A program made the translations under genes and the position numbers. From an uncultured Bacillota bacterium (lineage in GTDB: Bacteria; Bacillota; Clostridia; Peptostreptococcales; Anaerovoracaceae), in assembly GCA_902465215.1 (NCBI GenBank), contig CABQMM010000115.1:1-5255 (forward strand): DNA of 5,255 bases. Direction: 5' to 3'. Below are positions 1 to 5,255 of the stretch, one piece after another (positions within the stretch are counted from its first letter, which is position 1; each line of letters starts with the position of its first letter). The notes below the pieces were generated by a model, which was not told the origin of the DNA, ran no database searches, and saw only the letters and a list, made by a program, of their open reading frames with translations.

Positions 1-10
1 ACGGAGAAAA

Positions 11-493
11 ATGAAACTTTTAATTATAAACGGACCGAATCTGAATATGCTTGGCATCCGGGAGCCGGACAAATACGGAAATGAGACCTATGAGATGCTT
101 CTGGAAAAGATAAAAAAGCATTGCGCTGAAGATTTAGACGGCGTGGAATGCGAGTTTTATCAGTCGAACCACGAAGGTGCGCTGCTTGACCGTATTCAGC
201 AGGCATATTGGGATAAAACAGACGGAATCATCATCAATCCGGGTGCCTATACGCACACGAGCATCGCGCTTTTGGACGCGGTGAATGCGGTGAGAATTCC
301 GACTGCGGAGGTTCATATTTCAGATGTTTCCAAACGCGAAGATTTCAGACAGGTCAGCTATATCCGCAAGGCGTGCTGCTTCACTGTGATGGGGCGCGGA
401 ACGGACGGCTATCTGGAAGCGGCGGACTATCTGTATGAAATGCTGAGAAAGCAGGAGCAGGAAGCAAAGCCGCAGGCAGGAGGCGAAAAATGA
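11..493 (+). CDS. aroQ: Type II 3-dehydroquinate dehydratase
   Basis: This cytosolic enzyme removes water from 3-dehydroquinate to give 3-dehydroshikimate, the third step of the shikimate pathway. The 160-residue length fits the type II family (about 140-160 residues, normally a dodecamer). Visible family motifs are the N-terminal NGPNLNMLG (residues 7-15) with Arg17, the active-site Tyr22 in YGNET, QSNHEG (51-56), NPGAYTHTS (76-84) and EVHISD (100-105). His102 in the last motif is the expected catalytic histidine, and REDFR (109-113) follows. The usual SN after the histidine reads SD here, a small variant. The C-terminal 15 or so residues are charged and probably a disordered tail. The ATG is preceded by GGAGA at positions 3-7, close to the start but usable. 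The stop overlaps the aroA start (ATGA), which suggests translational coupling. Family assignment is very secure. Confidence 0.97.
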   Translation: MKLLIINGPNLNMLGIREPDKYGNETYEMLLEKIKKHCAEDLDGVECEFYQSNHEGALLDRIQQAYWDKTDGIIINPGAYTHTSIALLDAVNAVRIPTAEVHISDVSKREDFRQVSYIRKACCFTVMGRGTDGYLEAADYLYEMLRKQEQEAKPQAGGEK

Positions 494-1704
494 AGGTAAG
501 AATCGAAAAAGGAACGGCAAGAGGAACCGTTTCGGCGCCTCCTTCGAAGAGCATGGCACACCGCCTGCTGATTTGTGCGGGGCTTTCGGACAGTGAATGC
601 ATCGTGCACGGGATTTCCGACTCGGAGGACATGCTGGCTACGATGGACTGCCTGCGCGCGCTCGGCGTTCAATGCGAGAGGGAAAAAGATACTGTCAAAG
701 TATCGGGAATCGACATTCGCAAAGCGGTCGCATCTGAAAAACTCAACTGCAGGGAAAGCGGCAGCACGCTGCGCTTTTTCGTGCCGATTGCCTTATTGAC
801 AGGAAAAGAAACGGTGCTCGCGGGAAGCAGGAGGCTGATGGAGCGACCGCTTAGCGTATATGAGGAACTCTTCCTTCAGCGCGGGATTGCGTTTCAGAAA
901 ACGGAGAGAGAAATCAGAACCCGCGGGAGTCTGCGATACGGAAGCTTTGAGATGGACGGAAATGTTTCCAGTCAGTTTGTAACAGGGCTTTTGCTTGCGC
1001 TTCCGCTTCTGGAAGGCGACAGCCGCATTGTACTCCGCCCTCCGGTGGAAAGCCGTTCATACATTGATATGACGCTTTCCGCACTGAGAATGTTCGGAGT
1101 CGAGGCAGGCTGGCAGGAGGAAAATGTTTTATACATAAAAGGAAATCAGTGCTACCATGCGGAGGAAGTCTTCGTAGAAGGAGACTATTCGAACGCCGCC
1201 TTTTTCGAGGCGCTGAATCTGCTCGGCGGGCAGGTAAAAATCGAAAATTTACGAAAGGACAGTCTTCAGGGCGACCGCGTATATGAAGAACTGTTCGAAG
1301 CCTTGAAAAGACCGGGCGCGGAGCTTGACCTTTCCGACTGTCCGGATCTGGGACCGGTGCTGTTTGCGGCAGCGGCGGCCAAACACGGCGGAAAGTTTAC
1401 CGGAACAAGCCGGTTAAAAATAAAAGAAAGCAACAGAGGAGAGGCGATGGCAGAAGAACTTCGTAAATTCGGAGTGACGGCGGAAGTCCTTGAAAATGAA
1501 GTCATCGTCAGCGGACAGGGGCTGCGAAAGCCGGAAGGAAACCTCGACGGACACAACGACCACAGAATCGTGATGTCTGAGGCAGTTCTTCTGACGCAGA
1601 CAGGCGGCATCATCGACGGCGCAGAAGCGGTCAGCAAGAGTTTTCCGGACTTTTTCGAAAAGCTTGCTTCTCTGGGAATAGAGGTAGAAAAAATTGAGAA
1701 TTGA
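490..1704 (+). CDS. aroA: EPSP synthase (3-phosphoshikimate 1-carboxyvinyltransferase)
   Basis: The enzyme transfers the enolpyruvyl group of PEP to shikimate 3-phosphate, giving EPSP, the sixth step of the shikimate pathway and the glyphosate target. At 404 residues it is a little shorter than the E. coli protein (427) but has the full two-domain set of motifs. These are PPSKSMAHR (17-25), the PEP-loop equivalent RESGSTLRF (88-96), SSQF (160-163), SRSYIDMT (188-195), EGDYSNA (230-236) with Asp232, DCPDLGP (283-289) with Asp286 as the likely catalytic Asp, KESNR (312-316), HNDHR (355-359) and SKSFPDFF (382-389). The PEP loop departs from the class I GNAGTAMRP pattern: the position of E. coli Pro101 is Phe96. 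The start at 490 is supported by AGGAGG at 478-483 and by the ATGA overlap with aroQ. The 3' end overlaps tyrA by 11 nt. Confidence 0.97.
   Translation: MKVRIEKGTARGTVSAPPSKSMAHRLLICAGLSDSECIVHGISDSEDMLATMDCLRALGVQCEREKDTVKVSGIDIRKAVASEKLNCRESGSTLRFFVPIALLTGKETVLAGSRRLMERPLSVYEELFLQRGIAFQKTEREIRTRGSLRYGSFEMDGNVSSQFVTGLLLALPLLEGDSRIVLRPPVESRSYIDMTLSALRMFGVEAGWQEENVLYIKGNQCYHAEEVFVEGDYSNAAFFEALNLLGGQVKIENLRKDSLQGDRVYEELFEALKRPGAELDLSDCPDLGPVLFAAAAAKHGGKFTGTSRLKIKESNRGEAMAEELRKFGVTAEVLENEVIVSGQGLRKPEGNLDGHNDHRIVMSEAVLLTQTGGIIDGAEAVSKSFPDFFEKLASLGIEVEKIEN
1681..1685 (+). promoter_or_regulatory. Ribosome binding site for the TTG start of tyrA
   Basis: GAGGT lies inside the last codons of aroA, 8 nt before the TTG at 1694. 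In the tyrA frame an in-frame TAG at 1685-1687 closes the upstream side, and the first in-frame ATG falls only after the nucleotide-binding motif. The site therefore helps fix the TTG as the start. Confidence 0.75.
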
Positions 1705-2563
1705 TCACAGTACGAATATTTTGATTGTAGGGCTTGGAATTATCGGAGGAAGCTATGCGAAAGGTTTTGCGAAGAACGGCTTTGACCTTTGCGCGATTGA
1801 CAATAATCCTGAGACCATTCAATACGCCCTTGACAATTACATCATAACCGAAGGTTCGACGACACCGGACCCTGAAATGATTGGAAAGGCGGATTTGGTA
1901 ATTTTCGCGCTTTATCCGCATATTTTCAAAGAATGGATTGCAGAAAACCAGAAGTATTTCAAACCGGGCGTTTTCATCACGGATGTAACCGGTGTAAAGG
2001 GCTGTATCGTTGACGATATACAGAAAATTTTGCGCGACGACTGCGAATATATTGCGGCCCACCCGATGGCAGGATGCGAAAAGCTCGGCATCCAAAACAG
2101 TAACGAGAAAATTTTCTACGACGCGAACTACATCGTTGTGCCGACCGAAAAAAATACGGAAGAGGGAAAGGATGTCTGCAGACAGATTGGTGAAATCCTT
2201 GGATTTGCGAGGATTTCCGAGCTTTCTCCATCCGATCACGATGAGATGATCGGATTCGTTTCTCAGCTTACACACGGTATTGCGATGTCGCTGATGACCT
2301 GCAATCATATGGAAAGAGTTGAGGATTACACGGGAGACTCGTTCCGTGACCTTACGAGAATCGCGCGCATTGACGAAACCCTTTGGAGCGAACTGTTTTT
2401 GCTGAACAAAGACGCTTTGCTGCACCAGCTTAAGCTTTTTACGATGGAGATTTCCAAACTTGAGAGAATGCTCATGGAGGCGGACAAAGAAGGCATCAAG
2501 GACATGATGAGACGCTCGACGGCACGCAGAAAATTATTTGACAAAGAAAAAGTGGAGGAATAG
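1694..2563 (+). CDS. tyrA: Prephenate dehydrogenase (TyrA), no ACT domain
   Basis: TyrA oxidatively decarboxylates prephenate to 4-hydroxyphenylpyruvate, committing chorismate-derived carbon to tyrosine. The 289 residues hold an N-terminal Rossmann domain with GLGIIG (13-18) and an acidic Asp36 at the end of the second strand, which favours NAD over NADP. The C-terminal helical part carries HPMAGCEK (123-130) with the expected catalytic His123, SQLTH (190-194) with His194, and FRDLTRIA (217-224) followed by Trp231 and Asn238. The protein ends soon after the helical domain, so there is no C-terminal ACT domain and no fused chorismate mutase. The usual DVGSVK segment reads DVTGVK (97-102), so the position of a substrate-contacting serine is Gly. 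Translation starts at a TTG inside aroA. Arogenate dehydrogenase activity cannot be excluded from sequence. Confidence 0.93.
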   Translation: MRIDHSTNILIVGLGIIGGSYAKGFAKNGFDLCAIDNNPETIQYALDNYIITEGSTTPDPEMIGKADLVIFALYPHIFKEWIAENQKYFKPGVFITDVTGVKGCIVDDIQKILRDDCEYIAAHPMAGCEKLGIQNSNEKIFYDANYIVVPTEKNTEEGKDVCRQIGEILGFARISELSPSDHDEMIGFVSQLTHGIAMSLMTCNHMERVEDYTGDSFRDLTRIARIDETLWSELFLLNKDALLHQLKLFTMEISKLERMLMEADKEGIKDMMRRSTARRKLFDKEKVEE

Positions 2564-2566
2564 AAC

Positions 2567-3595
2567 ATGAATATGGAGTTTAAACGGAAGCTTCCGATTC
2601 CAAAAGACATCAAGGAAATGTTTCCGATCAGTGAAGAATATCAGGCGAAGAGACAAGCCTGCGACAAAGAAATTAAGGCAATTTTAGACGGCAGTAACGA
2701 CCGTCTTCTCATGGTAATCGGACCTTGCTCGGCAGATAACGAGGAGGCGGTGCTGGATTACCTTTTGAGACTGAGGAAGGTGCAGGATAAGGTAAAGGAC
2801 AAAATCTGCATTATTCCGAGAGTTTACACGAGCAAACCGAGAACGACGGGCAAAGGCTACAAGGGCATGCTCCATCAGCCGGACCCGCTGCTTGGCGAGG
2901 ACATGCTGAAGGGAATTATTACAATTCGTGAGACCTACATACGCACGATGAAGGAGACGGACTTCTTCTGTGCGGACGAGCTTTTGTACCCGGAAAACTA
3001 CAGATATTTAAGTGATATTTTGTGCTATGTGGCTATCGGCGCGCGCTCGGTGGAAAACCAATTCCATCGCCTGACGGCAAGCGGACTGGACATTGCAGTC
3101 GGCATGAAAAACCCGACGGGAGGAGACCTTTCGGTGCTGATGAATTCCCTGATTGCAGCGCAGAGCGGACACACTTTCATCTACAGAAACTGGGAGGTTG
3201 CCAGCCACGGGAATCCGTATGCGCACGCGATTCTCAGAGGACATATGAACAAACGCGGACAGTCGATTCCGAACTATCATTATGAAGACTTAAGACTCGT
3301 CTGCGATATGTATCACGAAAACGGGCTGAAAAATCCTGCGATTATGGTTGACGCCAACCACGCAAATTCCGGCAAGAAGTATTTGGAGCAAGTCCGAATC
3401 TGCAAGGAGGTTCTGCAGTCCAAACGTTTCAGCGAGGACATCGGCAGGATGGTGAAGGGCGTTATGGTGGAAAGCTATCTGGAAGACGGCTGTCAGCCGG
3501 TGGACGGCACGGTATACGGAAAATCGATTACCGACCCTTGTCTTGGATGGGACAAGACAGAAAGATTGATTTACGATCTGGCAGACATGGTATAA
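2567..3595 (+). CDS. aroF: Class I alpha DAHP synthase (3-deoxy-7-phosphoheptulonate synthase)
   Basis: This enzyme condenses PEP with erythrose 4-phosphate to DAHP, the entry step of the shikimate pathway and its usual feedback control point. The 342 residues align along their length with the E. coli AroF/G/H type (about 350 residues, a metal-dependent TIM barrel). All four metal ligands are present: Cys54 in GPCS, His265 in DANHANS, Glu302 in MVES and Asp323 in SITDPCLGW. PEP and E4P contacts are also kept: KPRTT (90-94), GAR with Arg160, Lys181 in MKNPTGG, and Arg224 in ILRG. Positions that bind the feedback amino acid in E. coli AroG differ strongly. The region before Arg224 is shorter than in AroG and a few residues are inserted after it (227-234). 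The start at 2567 follows GGAGG at 2554-2558 by 8 nt and lies 3 nt after tyrA. An ATG two codons later is possible but less well spaced. The symbol aroF is by family usage; effector specificity is unknown. Confidence 0.94.
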   Translation: MNMEFKRKLPIPKDIKEMFPISEEYQAKRQACDKEIKAILDGSNDRLLMVIGPCSADNEEAVLDYLLRLRKVQDKVKDKICIIPRVYTSKPRTTGKGYKGMLHQPDPLLGEDMLKGIITIRETYIRTMKETDFFCADELLYPENYRYLSDILCYVAIGARSVENQFHRLTASGLDIAVGMKNPTGGDLSVLMNSLIAAQSGHTFIYRNWEVASHGNPYAHAILRGHMNKRGQSIPNYHYEDLRLVCDMYHENGLKNPAIMVDANHANSGKKYLEQVRICKEVLQSKRFSEDIGRMVKGVMVESYLEDGCQPVDGTVYGKSITDPCLGWDKTERLIYDLADMV

Positions 3596-3626
3596 ACAAC
3601 AAAATCAATAAAATAAAAGATGTATA

Positions 3627-3638
3627 AGAGGTAGAGGT
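3627..3638 (+). promoter_or_regulatory. Tandem AGAGGT ribosome binding site before the aminotransferase
   Basis: Two perfect head-to-tail copies of AGAGGT fill the 12 nt directly before the ATG at 3639. The upstream copy (3627-3632) is 6 nt from the ATG and is the one spaced to act as the Shine-Dalgarno site. The downstream copy abuts the start codon and is too close to work. The rest of the 43-nt gap is A-rich and shows no hairpin. Confidence 0.6.
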
Positions 3639-4811
3639 ATGGAGAATAGATTTTTATCAAAAAGATATTGCCAAAACAAAGATGAAGAAACCGTTATGGG
3701 AAAGGTTGCGGCACTGGCACAGGAAGCAGACGATGTGATTAATCTGAGTATCGGCGACCCGGATGTCAACACACCGCTGCCGATTATTGAAGCAGCTTTT
3801 GAGGATGCGAAGGCAGGGTATACGAAATATACGGACTGCCGGGGCTACAAAGAGCTGCGCGATGAAATTGCAAAATATTATCAGGAAGAGTTCGGACTTC
3901 AGGTTGAAGATGAGGAAATCATGGCGACCACTTCGGGCTGCATTGCAATGTCCATGGCTCTGGAAGCAATTCTGGACGACGGGGACGAAGTCATCGTTCC
4001 GGCTCCGTATTTCACGATTTACAAGACGCAGATTGAGCTTGCGCGCGGTGTTCTGGTGGAGATGGACACCTACGAAGAAGAACATTATCAGATCGATGCA
4101 GCGCGGCTGGAGGCCTGCATCACGCCGAAGACGAAAGCGATTATTATCAATTCGCCGAACAATCCGACAGGAAGCTGTCTGACGCTTGAGACGATGAAAA
4201 AAATCGCAGAAATTGCGGAAAAACACGATTTGGTGGTAATCAGCGACGAAATTTACACGATTTACAGCTTCGCGGATGCTTTCGTTCCGTTTTCTTCGCT
4301 TCCGGGAATGAAGGAACGCACGATTACGATAAACAGTTTTTCCAAAAACTTTGTGATGACCGGATGGAGAGTCGGCGCAGTGATCGCGCCGCCGCAGATT
4401 ATCAACACGATGAAGCGCATTAATGAAAATCTTGTTTATTCGGTTCCTGCGATTTCGCAGAGAGCAGCTCTCAAGGCGCTCCGCTGCCGTAAAGATGTTC
4501 AGCCTGCACTGGCGGCCCTCTTCAAAGAACGTGTTTATTACGCAGCCGAAAGAATCAACAAAATTCCGTACATGCACGTAATTTACCCACCGATGGGGAC
4601 CTTCTATCTGTTCCTTAATATCAAAGACACCGGCCTGACTTCCGAAGAAGCGGCAATGAAAATCTTTGAGGAAGCACATGTTGTCATGATTCCGGGGAAC
4701 GGCTATGGCAAGTGCGGAGAAGGGTATTTGAGAATCGCCTGCACCGTGGATATTTCACAATTGAAAGAAGCTTTTGACCGCATCGAAAAAATGGAAATCT
4801 TTAAAGCTTGA
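3639..4811 (+). CDS. Class I PLP-dependent aminotransferase, probable aromatic amino acid aminotransferase
   Basis: This is a fold-type I aminotransferase of 390 residues, the normal length for the AspC/PatA-like group. Motifs in order are the N-terminal NLSIGDPD (35-42), YTKYTDCRGYKELR (61-74), SPNNPTG (172-178) with Asn175, SDEIY (202-206) with Asp203 for the pyridine nitrogen and Tyr206, and SFSKNFVMTGWRVG (233-246) with the PLP lysine Lys236 and Arg244. Arg365 in YLRIACT is the expected binder of the substrate alpha-carboxylate. Its place at the end of an operon with TyrA suggests it converts 4-hydroxyphenylpyruvate (and phenylpyruvate) to tyrosine (and phenylalanine), but this is inferred from context. 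Many relatives act on aspartate, alanine or branched substrates. The lysine that many aspartate/prephenate enzymes of this type use for a second carboxylate is Cys101 here. No intrinsic terminator follows the stop. Confidence 0.9.
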   Translation: MENRFLSKRYCQNKDEETVMGKVAALAQEADDVINLSIGDPDVNTPLPIIEAAFEDAKAGYTKYTDCRGYKELRDEIAKYYQEEFGLQVEDEEIMATTSGCIAMSMALEAILDDGDEVIVPAPYFTIYKTQIELARGVLVEMDTYEEEHYQIDAARLEACITPKTKAIIINSPNNPTGSCLTLETMKKIAEIAEKHDLVVISDEIYTIYSFADAFVPFSSLPGMKERTITINSFSKNFVMTGWRVGAVIAPPQIINTMKRINENLVYSVPAISQRAALKALRCRKDVQPALAALFKERVYYAAERINKIPYMHVIYPPMGTFYLFLNIKDTGLTSEEAAMKIFEEAHVVMIPGNGYGKCGEGYLRIACTVDISQLKEAFDRIEKMEIFKA

Positions 4812-4819
4812 AATAAAGG

Positions 4820-4848
4820 TTGAAAGGTTCTCCAAATTAGTGTATAAT
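4820..4848 (+). promoter_or_regulatory. Near-consensus sigma-A promoter
   Basis: The -35 element TTGAAA (4820-4825, 5 of 6 to TTGACA) and a perfect -10 TATAAT (4843-4848) are separated by exactly 17 nt. It starts only 8 nt after the aminotransferase stop. Initiation is expected near 4855, giving a leader of about 45 nt that is A/T-rich (4855-4885), with no evident hairpin, riboswitch or T-box. It marks a new transcription unit for the P-loop gene. No operator-like inverted repeat was seen over it. Confidence 0.85.
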
Positions 4849-4885
4849 GAGTAAAAATACTAGAAAAAAATAAGCAAAATTATTT

Positions 4886-4891
4886 AGGAGG
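4886..4891 (+). promoter_or_regulatory. Strong Shine-Dalgarno site of the P-loop gene
   Basis: A full AGGAGG sits 8 nt before the ATG at 4900. It fixes that start and predicts efficient translation. Confidence 0.88.
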
Positions 4892-4899
4892 CGGTAATC

Positions 4900-5255
4900 A
4901 TGGTTAAATTATTAGTAGGACATAAAGGAAGCGGTAAGACCAAACAGATGATCGATCTTGCGAATGAGTCCGTTGAAACAAGTAAAGGAAGCATTATCTT
5001 TATCAATAAGAATCACAGACTGATGTATGATTTGAAATACAGAATCAGAGTTATCTGTATGGAAGATTTCGAACATGTTACAAACAGTGACGAATACATC
5101 GGTTTCCTGTACGGAATCATCAGTTCCGACCACGATATTGAGACTATTTTTATCGACAGTATTCTGAAACACGCTGATTTCACTTTAGGTGACCTGCCGG
5201 AGTTCGTGGACAGATTGAAAGACATTTCTAAGAACTATGGCATGAACTTCGTTGT
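4900..5255 (+). CDS. Small P-loop NTPase-like protein, 3' end cut by window (often labelled 'PilT' in clostridia)
   Basis: The open frame runs from the ATG at 4900 off the window end, giving 118 complete codons plus 2 nt, with no stop. A Walker A motif GHKGSGKT (residues 7-14, Lys13 and Thr14) lies at the extreme N-terminus after a short beta strand (VKLLV). A hydrophobic strand ending in Asp86 (TIFIDS, 82-87) looks like Walker B. The stretch SIIFINK (31-37) is a probable second strand. There is no signal peptide or membrane segment, so it is probably cytosolic. True PilT motors are about 350 residues with Walker A near the middle, so the PilT label that I recall for clostridial homologues is probably misleading. 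It has its own promoter and ribosome binding site. Hand-counted G+C over 4921-5220 is about 39 percent, lower than sampled parts of the aromatic genes. Function unknown; ATP binding is the only supported inference. Confidence 0.85.
   Translation, partial: MVKLLVGHKGSGKTKQMIDLANESVETSKGSIIFINKNHRLMYDLKYRIRVICMEDFEHVTNSDEYIGFLYGIISSDHDIETIFIDSILKHADFTLGDLPEFVDRLKDISKNYGMNFV

Noticed and set aside
1631..2425. 264-codon open frame on the minus strand opposite tyrA
   Set aside because: It lies wholly antisense to aroA/tyrA, shows no family motifs and has no convincing ribosome binding context. TyrA in the same DNA is secure.
2538..2566. Possible internal promoter before DAHP synthase (TTGACA, 17 nt, TAGAAC)
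   Set aside because: The -35 is perfect but the -10 is weak and lies directly against the ATG at 2567, so initiation would fall inside the coding sequence beyond the ribosome binding site. It is probably chance within the tyrA codons.
3596..3638. Possible promoter or terminator in the gap before the aminotransferase
   Set aside because: TATAAG at 3623-3628 resembles a -10 but has no -35 at the right distance and overlaps the ribosome binding site. The gap has no hairpin, so the aminotransferase is best read as part of the same operon.
3657..4679. 340-codon open frame on the minus strand opposite the aminotransferase
   Set aside because: It mirrors a well-supported plus-strand gene and has the Arg/Asn/His/Phe-rich, motif-free composition of an antisense shadow. 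I saw no recognisable protein domain in it.
4900..5255. Calling the last gene a type IV pilus retraction ATPase (PilT)
   Set aside because: Walker A is at residue 7 rather than after a long N-terminal domain, and no other pilus genes are visible. The label would overstate what the sequence shows.

Overview
The window reads as a stretch of chromosome from a Bacillota bacterium, most likely a clostridium. The evidence is strong AGGAGG-type ribosome binding sites, short or overlapping gene junctions, a TTG start, A/T-rich gaps, and clostridial-style variants of the enzyme motifs. This placement is inferred from motif style, not from a database match. All genes lie on the plus strand.

Positions 11-4811 hold the downstream part of an aromatic amino acid operon. 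In order it encodes type II 3-dehydroquinate dehydratase (aroQ), EPSP synthase (aroA), prephenate dehydrogenase (tyrA), a class I alpha DAHP synthase (aroF-like) and a class I PLP-dependent aminotransferase. The set covers entry into the shikimate pathway (DAHP synthase), two middle steps (dehydratase, EPSP synthase), the committed step to tyrosine (TyrA) and a plausible final transamination. The first four genes are tightly packed: a 4-nt ATGA overlap, an 11-nt overlap with a TTG start, and a 3-nt gap. The aminotransferase follows after 43 nt. The operon begins upstream of the window, so its promoter and the remaining pathway genes (aroB, aroE, aroK, aroC, pheA) are not visible.

Positions 4812-4899 hold a near-consensus sigma-A promoter, an A/T-rich leader and a strong ribosome binding site. 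They serve a second transcription unit whose first gene, cut by the window end, encodes a small P-loop protein. Clostridial homologues of this kind are, as I recall, often labelled 'PilT', but the N-terminal position of its Walker A motif argues against a true PilT. It is the one gene here without an understood role.

No mobile element, CRISPR array, RNA gene or intrinsic terminator was seen. The region is mostly ordinary metabolism. The points worth a second look are motif substitutions in AroA, TyrA, DAHP synthase and the aminotransferase, the TTG-coupled tyrA start, and the terminal P-loop gene.
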